From assembly GCF_004014875.1 (NCBI RefSeq), contig NZ_CP034929.1:2356001-2420000 (forward strand): a stretch of DNA of 64,000 nucleotides, read 5' to 3'. Below the pieces are notes generated by a model. That model ran no database searches and had not been told where the DNA came from. It worked only from the letters and a program-made list of their open reading frames with translations. This DNA comes from Nocardioides yefusunii. Lineage in GTDB: Bacteria > Actinomycetota > Actinomycetes > Propionibacteriales > Nocardioidaceae. Shown piece after piece: positions 25,342 through 35,469 of this stretch. Position numbers and translations under genes: made by a program. Within the stretch, counting starts at the first letter, position 1. The number at the start of each line of letters is the position of its first letter.

Positions 25342-26445
25342 CTACCGCCCACGCGCGGGGGTCAGGCGACCGGCGGCTCCCGCCAGCGAACCCACTGCCC
25401 CCTCCAGAGGGCCCCGCCACCAGCGCCCCGGCAATCGCAACGCCTGCCACGTCACTCCGAGGAGCAGCGCGAGCACGCTCATGCCCACGACGTTCACCCA
25501 CGCGTCGTCCGGTCGCCCGGGGAACAGCTCACGAGCCCAGTATCCCAGCCACACCACGTGCAGCGAGTAGAGCGTGAAGGACATGCACCCTGCTGCGGCC
25601 AGCGGAGCGGTGATGCGTGGGGCTACACGGGCGCCCCACTCGGCGAGAGACCAGGCGGCGACGGCGAGCGCGACAGAGGCCACCGTGGTGGCCCACCCGA
25701 ACGAATCAGCACCCGCCTCGATCACTCCCACCCGGTGGGCGGCGAGGATCCCCACGCCCACGAGCCCGGTTGTCGTGGCGATGCAGGCCAGAACCTTCGG
25801 CGACGGCGCTGCGCCACGTCCCGGACGGGGGTGCAGCACTCTGGCCGTCACCACGCCCAGCGCAGCGAGGGCCAGCACGTAGGGGGCCGGGTAGGCGGGA
25901 CTGAGCACGAGGTTCACCCATTCGAGCAGATCCGTTCGGCCGGCGACGAGGAGGTCGAGGCGCCACTCCGTGACCGTCTCGTTCCACCACGCGGTGACCG
26001 CGACTCCCATCACTGCGGCCAGCGTCAGCACCCATGAGGGCAGCACCGCCAGCAACCATCCCAGGGCGGCAGCCAGCGCCATCGCACCCAGCACGACGAA
26101 CACCTGGGCTCCGGCGAACGTCAGAGCCCAGCCGACGAGCAGCAGGCACGCAGCTCGCACCAGGGACTCGACGGCGTGGCGGGCGACGCGTGTGCGACGC
26201 CCCACGAACTCGGCTCCTGCTCCGAGCAGCATCACGAAGAGCGGGAAGGGGAAGTACTCCGACAGCATCAGGACTCCCCCGGGCCCTGCACTCGGCGCAG
26301 TGTGGGCGACGAACATCGACAGCAGCGCCACGCCGCGAGCCAGGTCTATCCCGACCACGCGCGCACCGGGGGCGCTCCGGCCGACGGCCTCAGGGGCAGA
26401 CGCAACGACGGGTGCCAGGTCAGCGGGAACAGCAGGCTCGGTCAC
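25342..26445 (-). CDS. Membrane acyltransferase-like protein (HGSNAT/DUF418-type)
   Basis: The protein is 367 residues with about ten TM segments after a 25-residue cytoplasmic start. The opening RVVGIDLARGVALLSMFVAHT, with its Asp-x-x-Arg-Gly and His, matches heparan-alpha-glucosaminide N-acetyltransferase-like and DUF418/DUF1624 membrane proteins. SFTLYSLHVVWLGYWA near 290 is another family feature. Such proteins are thought to transfer acyl groups to extracytoplasmic sugars; the acceptor here is unknown. It is upstream of the serA gene on the same strand with about 150 bases between. Confidence 0.8.
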   Translation of the reverse strand: MTEPAVPADLAPVVASAPEAVGRSAPGARVVGIDLARGVALLSMFVAHTAPSAGPGGVLMLSEYFPFPLFVMLLGAGAEFVGRRTRVARHAVESLVRAACLLLVGWALTFAGAQVFVVLGAMALAAALGWLLAVLPSWVLTLAAVMGVAVTAWWNETVTEWRLDLLVAGRTDLLEWVNLVLSPAYPAPYVLALAALGVVTARVLHPRPGRGAAPSPKVLACIATTTGLVGVGILAAHRVGVIEAGADSFGWATTVASVALAVAAWSLAEWGARVAPRITAPLAAAGCMSFTLYSLHVVWLGYWARELFPGRPDDAWVNVVGMSVLALLLGVTWQALRLPGRWWRGPLEGAVGSLAGAAGRLTPARGR

Positions 26446-26487
26446 GCTCAGCAGTGTGGCGCAACCTGACGCCCACCGACACCCCTT

Positions 26488-26520
26488 TCCACCGGAACGC
26501 AGACGGCCCCGTCCGGTGGA
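26488..26520 (-). terminator. Possible terminator after the DsbA-like gene
   Basis: TCCACCGG (26488-26495) pairs with CCGGTGGA (26513-26520) around a 17-base loop, 33 bases beyond the DsbA-like stop. The stem is modest. Confidence 0.5.
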
Positions 26521-26553
26521 TCACCGAACGAGGCCGTGTGTGCGGGCCGTGGA

Positions 26554-27261
26554 TCAGATGGCGCAGCCGTCAGGACCACAGGCCTCGGCGTCCTCGGCGG
26601 GGAGGACCGTGATCGAGGGCTGGGCCTCGGACCACGCACGCTCCAGCACCTGCGTGAACGCTTCCTTCGGCTGGGCGCCGGAGACCCCGTACTTGGCGTC
26701 CACGACGAAGAACGGCACACCGGTGGAACCGTAGGCCTGGGCCTGGGCAATGTCGGCCTGCACGGCGTCGGCGAACTCGTCGCCGGCCAGGACCTGCGCG
26801 ACGCGGTCGGCGTCGAGGCCGACCGCGACCGCCACCTCGGTGAGGACGTCCGCGTCAGCGACGTTGCGGTTCTCGGTGAAGTGGGTGCGGAAGAGAGCTT
26901 CCTTCAGTTCGCCCTGGACGGCCGGGCCGGCGGTCTCGAGCGCGAGGTGCAGCAGGCGGTGGGCGTCGACGGTGTTGGCGTGGAACGAGTCCCCACCGAA
27001 CTCGAGGCCCTCCTCGGCAGCGACGCCCCGGGTACGGGCGAGCATCTGCTTCACCTGCTCGGGGCCACCGGGGAACTTCGCGCCCAGAGCCTCGACGGTG
27101 GAGACCACCGCGTCCTTCGGAGCAGACGGGTCGAGCTGGTAGGAACGCCAGACGACCTCGACCTGGTCGGCGTGCTCGAACTCGGCCAGGGCAGCTTCGA
27201 GGCGGCGCTTGCCGATGTAGCACCAGGGACAGACCACGTCGGAGAAGATGTCGATACGCAT
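26554..27261 (-). CDS. DsbA-family oxidoreductase (FrnE-like)
   Basis: The protein is 235 residues with a thioredoxin fold and helical insertion. The active site CPWC lies at residues 12-15 (FSDVVCPWCYIGKRR), and the cis-Pro loop is GSTGVPFFVVD. There is no signal peptide, so it is cytoplasmic. It is closest in pattern to FrnE/2-hydroxychromene-2-carboxylate-isomerase-like proteins, which act on disulfides under oxidative stress. The C-terminus ACGPDGCAI carries a second Cys pair, as in FrnE. It starts 2 bases after the GtrA stop, the last gene of a three-gene unit. Confidence 0.9.
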   Translation of the reverse strand: MRIDIFSDVVCPWCYIGKRRLEAALAEFEHADQVEVVWRSYQLDPSAPKDAVVSTVEALGAKFPGGPEQVKQMLARTRGVAAEEGLEFGGDSFHANTVDAHRLLHLALETAGPAVQGELKEALFRTHFTENRNVADADVLTEVAVAVGLDADRVAQVLAGDEFADAVQADIAQAQAYGSTGVPFFVVDAKYGVSGAQPKEAFTQVLERAWSEAQPSITVLPAEDAEACGPDGCAI

Positions 27262-27263
27262 GC

Positions 27264-27773
27264 TCAGCGAACCTCACCGACGTCGGGTTTGTTCCCCTCG
27301 GGGGCATGTTCTCCTGCGCTGTCGCCGCGGCCTGCGGAGCGCGAGCGGTCGGCGAAGACGTAGAGACGGTAGATCGCGAAGTTCCAGACCATTCCGGCCG
27401 CGATCGCAGCCAGTTTCGGCATCCAGACCTCCGTCACGGAGGACTCCCCCAACAACGCCACCAACACCGCGGCACCGGCCAGGATGACGAGCGGCTGGAC
27501 CAGCCACAGTCCGACGCCGGTGGTCAGGACGAACCGCGGGGCGCTCTCCCGCACTGTGGCGGTGGAGCGGAACGAGAAACTGCGGTGCGCGAAGAACCCG
27601 AAGGCCATTCCCGCCGAGGTGGAGACGAGGTTGGCCAGCAGCACCGGCCACCCGGTCAGGGCCAGCAGGCCGAAGATGACCAGGTCGATCGCGGTGTTGA
27701 CCACCCCGACCAGCGCGAACCGGACCGCTTGGGCGACCCCCTCGCGCGGTACGGCGCGAGGCTCGCCGTTCAC
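27264..27773 (-). CDS. GtrA-family membrane protein
   Basis: The protein is 169 residues with four TM segments. FALVGVVNTAIDLVIFGLL opens the GtrA domain, and AHRSFSFRS and GMVWNFAIYRLYVF are its usual landmarks. GtrA proteins are thought to flip undecaprenyl-linked sugars made by GtrB partners. The start overlaps the glycosyltransferase stop by 4 bases, which supports a GtrA/GtrB pair. The substrate sugar is unknown. Confidence 0.92.
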   Translation of the reverse strand: MNGEPRAVPREGVAQAVRFALVGVVNTAIDLVIFGLLALTGWPVLLANLVSTSAGMAFGFFAHRSFSFRSTATVRESAPRFVLTTGVGLWLVQPLVILAGAAVLVALLGESSVTEVWMPKLAAIAAGMVWNFAIYRLYVFADRSRSAGRGDSAGEHAPEGNKPDVGEVR

Positions 27774-28819
27774 CTGCGCTCGCCCCGCCGAACGACGCCC
27801 GACGGGCTGCCGGCGACCATCTGCACCGAGTAGAGGGGGCGACGCTGGACCTCGGCGTAGGTACGTCCGACGTAGGCGCCCAAGATGCCGAGCATGGTGA
27901 TCTGGATGCCGCCGATCAGGAGCACCACGATGCTGAGGAACGCCCAGCCCGGGACGCTGCTCTCGGGGGCGAAGAGTTTGACGCCCAACGCGTAGACCGC
28001 ACCGAGGACGCTGAGGAAGGAGACGAAGTAGCCGACCCGCGAGATCACCTGCAGCGGGACGGTGGAGAAACCGAAGATGCCGTCACCGGCGAAGCGGAGC
28101 ATCTTCTTGAGCGGGTAGCCGGTGGCGCCGGCGAACCGGGCGTCACGGTCGAAGAGGACCGCCTCCTGCCGGAACCCGACGTAGGAGACCAGGCCGCGCA
28201 TGAACCGGTTCTGCTCGCGGTACTTGCGCAGTTCCAGGACCACCCGGCGGTCCATCAGGCGGAAGTCACCGGTGTTGCGCGGGATCTCGATCGACGCCAT
28301 CCGGGCCAGCAGTCGGTAGTAGGCATCGGCGCTGAACCTCTTGAACCGGGAGTCCTCGCGGGTGCGGCGCTGGGCGTAGACGACGTCGACACCCTGCTCC
28401 CACTTCTCGACCAGTTCGAGGGCCACCCGCGGGGGGTCCTGGAGATCGGTGTCCATGATGATCGCGGCGTCGGCCTCGCACATGTCCAGGGCCGCGGTGA
28501 TCGCCTTCTGGTGCCCGAAGTTGCGGGAGAACGACACCACGCAGACACGCTCGTCGTGCTCACGCAGCTCGATCAGCTTCTCCAGCGAGGAGTCGGCCGA
28601 ACCGTCGTCGACGTAGAGGAAGGAGACGTCGTAGCGGTCTTCGAGCACGGCCACGGTGGACGCGAGCTCTGCGTGGAAGTGTTCGATGCCCTCCTCCTCG
28701 TCGTAGACCGGAAGGAGAAACTGGACACTCCGGCGACCTTCGGCCACGAACTCGCCGTCGGCCGGGGCAGGGTCGCGGACGCCAGGGACGGGCGCCACGG
28801 TGGAGGAACTGTCAGACAT
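27770..28819 (-). CDS. Family 2 glycosyltransferase (GtrB/DPM1-like)
   Basis: The protein is 349 residues from ATG 28819 (MSDSSSTVAPVP), with AAGGG nine bases upstream; the frame extends to a TTG at 28879, which is less likely. The GT-A domain has LLPVYDEEEGI, VDDGSADSS, SRNFGHQKAI and the metal-binding MDTDLQDPP. Two C-terminal TM segments follow (VGYFVSFLSVLGAVYALG, FLSIVVLLIGGIQITMLG). It is expected to load a sugar on undecaprenyl phosphate for wall glycan or teichoic acid decoration, working with GtrA. Confidence 0.92.
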   Translation of the reverse strand: MSDSSSTVAPVPGVRDPAPADGEFVAEGRRSVQFLLPVYDEEEGIEHFHAELASTVAVLEDRYDVSFLYVDDGSADSSLEKLIELREHDERVCVVSFSRNFGHQKAITAALDMCEADAAIIMDTDLQDPPRVALELVEKWEQGVDVVYAQRRTREDSRFKRFSADAYYRLLARMASIEIPRNTGDFRLMDRRVVLELRKYREQNRFMRGLVSYVGFRQEAVLFDRDARFAGATGYPLKKMLRFAGDGIFGFSTVPLQVISRVGYFVSFLSVLGAVYALGVKLFAPESSVPGWAFLSIVVLLIGGIQITMLGILGAYVGRTYAEVQRRPLYSVQMVAGSPSGVVRRGERR

Positions 28820-28882
28820 CGGTGACGAACCCTTCGCGGAATCGGCAGGAACGACCCGCCCGCCCTTCGGAGCCGACAAGCC

Positions 28883-28917
28883 GACAGGCCCGTCCGCCTG
28901 GGGCGAACGGGCCTGTC
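28883..28917 (-). terminator. Terminator of the ilvBNC operon
   Basis: An 11-bp stem, GACAGGCCCGT with ACGGGCCTGTC, loop 13 bases, 55 bases after the ilvC stop. Confidence 0.75.
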
Positions 28918-28971
28918 ATGCAGGATAGGTCACGGAACCGTCACGAGGTGATGGTCTGCGTGCATCCGGGA

Positions 28972-30063
<1,092 letters not shown>

Positions 30064-30115
30064 TCACAACGGGGTCACCGATGTGTCACTGCGCGGGCAC
30101 GCCCCAGGGGGTTGC

Positions 30116-30661
30116 TCAGCCCTGGACGGGCGGAGCGGGGACCGGGACGGGAACCGGCTTGGCGGTCCGCTCGGTGATGGAACGCGGGCCACGGCCGATG
30201 GCGACCATTCCCGACTGGACGAGCTCACGGATGCCGAAGGGCTCGACGACCGCGAGGAAGTCCTTGAGCTTGTCGGCGTTGCCGGTGATCTCGACGGTGA
30301 TCGCGTCGGGCGAGACGTCGACGACCTTGGCCTTGAAGAGCTGGACGGCGTCGAGGACGTTGCCGCGGGTGTCGACGTCAGCCTTGATCTTGACCAGGGC
30401 CAGTTCACGACGGACCGACGCGGGACGGTCGAGCTCGACGATCTTGATGACCTCGACCAGCTTGTTCAGCTGCTTGGTGACCTGCTCGAGCGGGAAGTTC
30501 TCGACATTGACCACGATGGTCATGCGGGAGACCTCGGAGTGCTCGGTCGGGCCGACCGCGAGGGAGTCGATGTTGAAGCCACGACGGCTGAACAGGCTGG
30601 CCACGCGGGCCAGGACACCGGGCTTGTTCTCGACCAGGACGGAGAGGGTGTGCTTGGTCAT
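30116..30661 (-). CDS. ilvN: Acetolactate synthase regulatory subunit
   Basis: The protein is 181 residues. The N-terminal ACT domain reads KHTLSVLVENKPGVLARVASL and RRGFNIDSLAVGPTE, and binds valine for feedback inhibition of IlvB; a ferredoxin-like C-domain follows. The C-terminus is an extra Pro/Val tail (KPVPVPVPAPPVQG). Its ATG overlaps the ilvB TGA by one base (ATGA-type junction), so the two subunits are made together. Confidence 0.97.
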   Translation of the reverse strand: MTKHTLSVLVENKPGVLARVASLFSRRGFNIDSLAVGPTEHSEVSRMTIVVNVENFPLEQVTKQLNKLVEVIKIVELDRPASVRRELALVKIKADVDTRGNVLDAVQLFKAKVVDVSPDAITVEITGNADKLKDFLAVVEPFGIRELVQSGMVAIGRGPRSITERTAKPVPVPVPAPPVQG

Positions 30662-32424
30662 CAGATGTCGTCCTCGTCGAACTTGGGCGCCATGTCACGG
30701 GCGTACTTGATGTCGTCGTTGCTGGTGCCGGCGGCGACCATCGGCCAGACCATCGCGTCCTTGTTGACCCGGAAGTCGACGACGACGGGCTGGTCGTTGA
30801 TCTCCATGGCCTTCTCGATGGTGGCGTCGACGTCGGCCTCGGAGTCGCAGGACAGGCCCACGCAGCCGTAGGCGTCGGCCAGCTTGACGAAGTCCGGGAT
30901 CGGGCGCGCCGGACCGGTGTGCAGGTCGGTGTTGGAGTAGCGCTCGTTGTAGAAGAGGGTCTGCCACTGGCGGACCATGCCGAGCACCTCGTTGTTGATG
31001 ATCGCGACCTTGATCGGGATGTTGTTGATCGCGCAGGTGGCCAACTCCTGGTTGGTCATCTGGAAGCAGCCGTCGCCGTCGATCGCCCAGACGGTCGAGT
31101 CGGGCATGCCGACCTTCGCGCCCATGGCGGCGGGGACGGAGTAGCCCATCGTGCCCAGTCCACCAGAGTTGAGCCAGGTGTTGGGGTTCTCGAAGCCGAC
31201 GAAGTGGGTGGCCCACATCTGGTGCTGACCGACACCGGAGGCGTAGATGGCCTCGGGGCCGGCGATCTTGCCCAGACGCTCGATCACGTACTGCGGGGCG
31301 AGCGAACCGTCGGCGGGCTTGTCGTAGCCGAGCGGGTAACGCTTCTTGTTGCCGGCACAGAAGTCGATCCACTCCTCGTAGTCACCTTCGTGACCGGCAG
31401 CCTTCTCGGCCTGCAGGGTGTGGAGCAGGTCGACGAGGACCTCCTTGGCGTCGCCCACGATCGGGACGTCGGCGTGGCGGTTCTTGCCGATCTCGGCCGG
31501 GTCGATGTCGGCGTGGATGACCATCGCGCCGGGCGCGAAGGAGTCCAGGTTGCCGGTGACGCGGTCGTCGAAGCGGGCACCGATGGAGATGATCAGGTCG
31601 GCGCGCTGCAGACCCATGACGGCTGCGACGGTGCCGTGCATGCCGGGCATGCCGAGGTGCTGGACGTGGGAGTCCGGGAAGGCGCCGCGGGCCATCAGGG
31701 TGGTGACGACCGGGATGCCGGTGAACTCGGCCAGGGCACGGAGCTCCTTGGACGCGCGGGAGCGGATGACACCGCCACCGACGTAGAGGACCGGCTTGCG
31801 GGCACCCAGCATCATGCGGGCGGCCTCACGGATCTGCTTGCTGTGCGGACGCGTCACGGGACGGTAGCCGGGCAGCGTGATCTCGGTGGGCCACTGGAAC
31901 GTGGTGGTGGCCTGCAGGACCGACTTGGTGACGTCGACCAGGACCGGGCCGGGGCGGCCGGTGGAGGCGATGTGGAACGCCTCGGCAACGACGCGCGGCA
32001 GGTCCTCGGCCTCGGTGACCAGGAAGCTGTGCTTGGTGATCGGCATCGTGATGCCGCGGATGTCGGCCTCCTGGAACGCGTCGGTTCCGATGAGGGACTT
32101 GCCCACCTGACCGGTGACGGCGACCATCGGGACGGAGTCCATGTAGGCGTCAGCGATCGGGGTGACGAGGTTGGTGGCACCGGGACCCGAGGTGGCCATG
32201 CAGACGCCGACCTTGCCGGTCGCCGCCGCGTAGCCCTGGGCGGCGTGGCCCGCAGCCTGCTCGTGGCGTACGAGGACGTGGCGGATCTGGGTGGAGTCCA
32301 TCAGGGGGTCGTAGGCCGGGAGGATCGCGCCGCCGGGAATACCGAAGATGTCAGTGACACCCGCGTTCTCCAGGGACTTCACCAGGCTCTGGGCGCCGGT
32401 GACCGTGCTGCCCTGCTCACTCAT
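30661..32424 (-). CDS. ilvB: Acetolactate synthase catalytic subunit
   Basis: The protein is 587 residues from ATG 32424 ([12 protein letters not shown]), with AGGAAGAGA upstream. The frame is open back into the attenuator, but that part is leader. It is a ThDP- and FAD-dependent enzyme making acetolactate. The glutamate region is GGAILPAYD and HEQAAGHAA, and the ThDP motif is [20 protein letters not shown]. It is first in the ilvBNC operon, controlled by an attenuator at 32489-32592. Confidence 0.98.
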   Translation of the reverse strand: MSEQGSTVTGAQSLVKSLENAGVTDIFGIPGGAILPAYDPLMDSTQIRHVLVRHEQAAGHAAQGYAAATGKVGVCMATSGPGATNLVTPIADAYMDSVPMVAVTGQVGKSLIGTDAFQEADIRGITMPITKHSFLVTEAEDLPRVVAEAFHIASTGRPGPVLVDVTKSVLQATTTFQWPTEITLPGYRPVTRPHSKQIREAARMMLGARKPVLYVGGGVIRSRASKELRALAEFTGIPVVTTLMARGAFPDSHVQHLGMPGMHGTVAAVMGLQRADLIISIGARFDDRVTGNLDSFAPGAMVIHADIDPAEIGKNRHADVPIVGDAKEVLVDLLHTLQAEKAAGHEGDYEEWIDFCAGNKKRYPLGYDKPADGSLAPQYVIERLGKIAGPEAIYASGVGQHQMWATHFVGFENPNTWLNSGGLGTMGYSVPAAMGAKVGMPDSTVWAIDGDGCFQMTNQELATCAINNIPIKVAIINNEVLGMVRQWQTLFYNERYSNTDLHTGPARPIPDFVKLADAYGCVGLSCDSEADVDATIEKAMEINDQPVVVDFRVNKDAMVWPMVAAGTSNDDIKYARDMAPKFDEDDI

Positions 32425-32488
32425 CTGCTGTCTCTTCCTCTGCTGCCCTGCTCGTCCGCCGGGAGGCGGCCAACTGTGTGTGCCCAAC

Positions 32489-32521
32489 AAAAAACCCCCC
32501 GGCCGTGACGGCAACGGAGGG
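32489..32521 (-). terminator. ilvB attenuator terminator
   Basis: On the minus strand CCCTCCG-TT-GCCG pairs with CGGC-CGGGGGG, followed by six U and then GUUGG. It is the only classical U-tract terminator in the region and sits 65 bases before the ilvB start. Confidence 0.88.
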
Positions 32522-32522
32522 C

Positions 32523-32565
32523 GACGCGTGCGTCTGAGGACTCTCGGTGTCCCGACTCACGCGTC
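32523..32565 (-). promoter_or_regulatory. ilvB leader pause/antitermination hairpin
   Basis: GACGCGTG pairs with CACGCGTC (8 bp), with an inner GGGAC/GTCC. One arm lies in the last codons of the leader peptide, so the ribosome can disrupt it. It abuts the terminator, as expected for translation-coupled attenuation. Confidence 0.65.
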
Positions 32566-32592
32566 GAGGCGTACGAGAATGTCCTTGCGCAT
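32557..32592 (-). CDS. ilvB leader peptide
   Basis: ATG 32592 to TGA encodes MRKDILVRLDA. It contains Ile-Leu-Val then Leu, the three end products of the pathway. Low charged branched-chain tRNA would stall the ribosome here and prevent the downstream terminator. It has no room for a normal ribosome site and is probably leaderless. Confidence 0.8.
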   Translation of the reverse strand: MRKDILVRLDA

Positions 32593-32598
32593 GTAACA

Positions 32599-32627
32599 AC
32601 GGTCGCGCCCGGGGCACCCCACGTCAA
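32599..32627 (-). promoter_or_regulatory. ilvB promoter candidate
   Basis: On the minus strand TTGACG (32627-32622), 17 bases, then GACCGT (32604-32599). The -35 is strong; the -10 keeps only A2 and T6. It predicts a transcript starting at or near the leader ATG. Confidence 0.45.
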
Positions 32628-32903
32628 GGGATTCTGTCACGCCGTCTTGAATAGTGGTCAGGCGATCCCAGATGCTGGCCACTCTGAGCGTCGAGTGCGT
32701 GGCAAGTCACATCAGCCCCATTGGTCACGTCCGGAACCCTGTCCGGCGCAGGGTCCACCCATTGAGGGGTGGCACGGACGCGCGCTTCACGAAACGTCGT
32801 CGTCATCATCTCGTGAAGGCGTTCACACGAATGTCACGGAACGGTGACGCCTCTGTCGTGACGCCGGCCTACCTTTTTCTCAGGGCTCCCTGCAAGGGCC
32901 GTT
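32628..32903. other. Intergenic region without a visible gene
   Basis: About 275 bases between the ilvB promoter and the B12-locus terminator. It holds a near-perfect inverted pair AGTGGTCAG (32653-32661) and CTGGCCACT (32675-32683), possibly a regulator site upstream of ilvB. No convincing coding frame. Confidence 0.45.
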
Positions 32904-32946
32904 CCCGGTCGCTCCCTCCACAATGACGTGTCGTGGAGCGACCGGG
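32904..32946 (-). terminator. Terminator of the B12-uptake operon
   Basis: A perfect 12-bp stem, CCCGGTCGCTCC with GGAGCGACCGGG, with a 19-base loop; 56 bases beyond the last gene. Confidence 0.75.
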
Positions 32947-33001
32947 AGTGGGAGCAGGTTCCGAGCCACCAGCACGACACTCAGGCCGAGCGAAGGCCGG
33001 G

Positions 33002-33853
33002 TCAGCGTCGCTCGACGAGCGCCTTGCGGGCCACCCGCCGCAGGCTCGCCAGCACCGACGGCCCCAGGACGGCGATCGCGACCGCGTTGGTGATCGCCCG
33101 GCCGGTGTCCCAGCCACCTGTCGAGGTCACCAGCGTGTAGACGCCGAAACGGTGCAGGTTCTCGCCCAGGGGCGCGCCCGCGACGTACGAGAGCGAGGTC
33201 GCCTCGTAGCCGGGCACCTCGATGCCCAGGGCCAGCGGCCAGCCCCACATGTTCATCAGGAGTCCGTAGGCGTACGCCGCGACGACGCCGTAGGCCACCA
33301 GCATCCAGATCTCGGCGCGCCCGCTCACGCGACGCGGCAGGAATCCCGCCCCCATGCCGACCCAGCCCGCCACCAGCATCTGGAACGGGAGCCACGGGCC
33401 GACCCCGGCGGTGAAGAGCGCCGAGACGAACAACGACGTGCACCCCAGCACGAACCCGAAGACCGGCCCGAAGACCCGCGCGCCGAGGATCAGCAGGAAG
33501 AAGATCAGCTCCAGGCCCGCGACCCCGGCACCGAGGCCGCGCAGGACCCCGTTGATCGCCGAGAGCAGGCCGAGCACCGCCACCACCCGGGCGTCCATGC
33601 CGCCCTCGGTCATCTCGGCCAGCACCATCAGCAGCAGCAGCGGCATCAGGGCGACGAAGAGGAACGGCGGGTCGACGCGTTGGCCGTCACCCACCTCGAG
33701 GAAGAACGGCCAGGCCAGCATCATGAACCCGACGACGCTCACCAACGCCAGCACCAGCGCCGAGCGCGGGCCGACGCGGAGGCGGTCGTCGAGCAGGAAC
33801 GAACCCGTCAGGTCGGTACTGCGACTGGCGAGACGCCGCGTGGAACGACTCAC
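33002..33853 (-). CDS. ECF transporter S component, probably for cobalamin
   Basis: The protein is 283 residues from GTG 33853, overlapping the ATPase stop (GTGA). About six TM segments follow an N-terminal cytoplasmic region (PRSALVLALVSVVGFMMLAW, FLFVALMPLLLLMVLAEM, GLELIFFLLILGARVFGPVFGF, MLVAGWVGMGAGFLPRRV, and others). This is the expected size and layout for a large S component rather than a BioY/ThiT type. Its operon carries EcfT, a fused EcfAA', and a cobalamin-riboswitch-like leader, which together point to B12 or a related corrinoid as substrate. The substrate is inferred, not read from the protein. Last gene of the operon. Confidence 0.82.
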   Translation of the reverse strand: MSRSTRRLASRSTDLTGSFLLDDRLRVGPRSALVLALVSVVGFMMLAWPFFLEVGDGQRVDPPFLFVALMPLLLLMVLAEMTEGGMDARVVAVLGLLSAINGVLRGLGAGVAGLELIFFLLILGARVFGPVFGFVLGCTSLFVSALFTAGVGPWLPFQMLVAGWVGMGAGFLPRRVSGRAEIWMLVAYGVVAAYAYGLLMNMWGWPLALGIEVPGYEATSLSYVAGAPLGENLHRFGVYTLVTSTGGWDTGRAITNAVAIAVLGPSVLASLRRVARKALVERR

Positions 33854-35469
33854 GACGCGACCCCGGAGAGTGCCTCGGCCACCTCGTCGACGCGCAGCCA
33901 CGGTGCACCGAGCACCTTGGTGACCTGCGGGGCGAAGGCCGGGGACTCCGCGACCACCTCACGGGTCGGGCCGTCGGAGACCACCTCACCGTCGGCGATC
34001 ACGACGACGCGGTCACAGGCCAGGGCCACGAACTCGACGTCGTGGGTGGCCACCAGCACCGCGGTGCCGGAGTCGGCGAGGTCGCGCAGCATCGTAGCGA
34101 GCGCAGCCTTGCCCGGGTAGTCGAGGCCTCGGGTGGGTTCGTCGAGCAGCAGTACCGGCGGACGTGAGGTCAGTACGACGGCGACGGCGAGGGCGAGCTT
34201 CTGGCCCTCGGAGAGGTCACGGGGATGGGTGGCGTCGTCGATCCCGGGTGCGAGGCGTTCCAGCAGACCTCGGCAGCGACCGGCCTCGGCACCGGATCCG
34301 GCATCGGCGGCCGCGCACTCCTGGCCCACGGTCTCCAGGTAGAGCAGGTCGGCGGCCGTCTGCGGCACCAGCCCCGAGAGCGCCCGACGTCCGTCGACAC
34401 CGGCGGCGTGCGGGTCGGTGCCGGCAGTGCGTACCTCTCCCCCGACGCGTCCCAGGCGGCCCTGGAGGGTCCAGAGCAGCGTCGACTTCCCGGCACCGTT
34501 GCGTCCCATCAGGGCGCTGACGCGTCCGGGGTGCAGGGCCAGGTCGACGCCGTTGAGCACCGGGGTGCGGTCGTGGGCGACCACCACACCGGTGGCCTGC
34601 AGCGCAGGAGTTCCGGTGGCGGCAGGCAGGTCGACGGGGGTGACGCGTCCGGTGGCGACCGCGTCGGCGAGGACGGGGCGCAGCTTCGCGACGTGACGTC
34701 GGGCCTCACGCACGTTCAGTGGCAGCGGCGACCATCCGGCCGCGCGGCCCAGATCGACCAGCGGCGGGACGATCGGGGACGACTCCAGGACCACCTGCGG
34801 AACGTCCACCTCCAGGGTGCCGTCGCCGCGCAGCAGCACCATCCGGTCGGCGAACGGGACGACGCGTTCGATCCGGTGCTCGGCCACCAGCACCGAGACA
34901 CCGAGGTCGGTGACCAGACGGGTGAGCGTGGCGAGGACGTCCTCGGCAGCGGTGGGGTCGAGCGCCGAGGTCGGTTCGTCCAGGACCAGCAGGCGCGGGT
35001 GGACGGTGAGGACCGAGCCGATCGCGACGCGCTGCTGCTGGCCGCCCGAGAGGGTGCGCAGGTCGCGGTGGCGCAGGTCGGCGATGCCGAGGAGGTCGAG
35101 GGTCTCCTCCACCCGACGACGCATGACGGCCGGGGCGAACCCCAGCTGCTCCATGCCGTAGGCGAGTTCTTCCTCGACGGTGTCGGTGACGAACCAGGCG
35201 GCCGGGTTCTGCCCGACGTAGCCGATCCGGTCGGCGCGCTCCCGGGCCGGGAGGGCCAGGATGCTCTCGCCGTCGAGGGTCACGTCGCCGCGCAGCACTC
35301 CCCCGGAGTAGGTCGGGACCAGTCCGGAGACGACGCCGAGCAGGGTCGACTTGCCGGCGCCGGTGGGTCCGGCGAGCAGCAGGAACTCTCCGTCGGAGAT
35401 CGTGAGGTCGACGTGGTCGAGGATCAGGCGGCCTGCGTAGCCGAACTCGATGTCGTGGAGCTGGATCAT
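33850..35469 (-). CDS. ECF transporter ATPase with two fused ABC domains
   Basis: The protein is 539 residues from ATG 35469 (MIQLHDIEFGYAG). Domain 1 has Walker A GPTGAGKST, signature LSGGQQQRV, Walker B LLVLDEPTSALD and AEHRIERV. Domain 2 (after about residue 280) has GRNGAGKST, signature LSEGQKLAL, Walker B VLLLDEPTRGLD and VATHDVEF. It is thus EcfA and EcfA' joined in one chain, with both sites apparently active. The second signature is unusual in having Glu for the second Gly. It overlaps EcfT by 4 bases and EcfS by 4. Confidence 0.93.
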   Translation of the reverse strand: MIQLHDIEFGYAGRLILDHVDLTISDGEFLLLAGPTGAGKSTLLGVVSGLVPTYSGGVLRGDVTLDGESILALPARERADRIGYVGQNPAAWFVTDTVEEELAYGMEQLGFAPAVMRRRVEETLDLLGIADLRHRDLRTLSGGQQQRVAIGSVLTVHPRLLVLDEPTSALDPTAAEDVLATLTRLVTDLGVSVLVAEHRIERVVPFADRMVLLRGDGTLEVDVPQVVLESSPIVPPLVDLGRAAGWSPLPLNVREARRHVAKLRPVLADAVATGRVTPVDLPAATGTPALQATGVVVAHDRTPVLNGVDLALHPGRVSALMGRNGAGKSTLLWTLQGRLGRVGGEVRTAGTDPHAAGVDGRRALSGLVPQTAADLLYLETVGQECAAADAGSGAEAGRCRGLLERLAPGIDDATHPRDLSEGQKLALAVAVVLTSRPPVLLLDEPTRGLDYPGKAALATMLRDLADSGTAVLVATHDVEFVALACDRVVVIADGEVVSDGPTREVVAESPAFAPQVTKVLGAPWLRVDEVAEALSGVAS

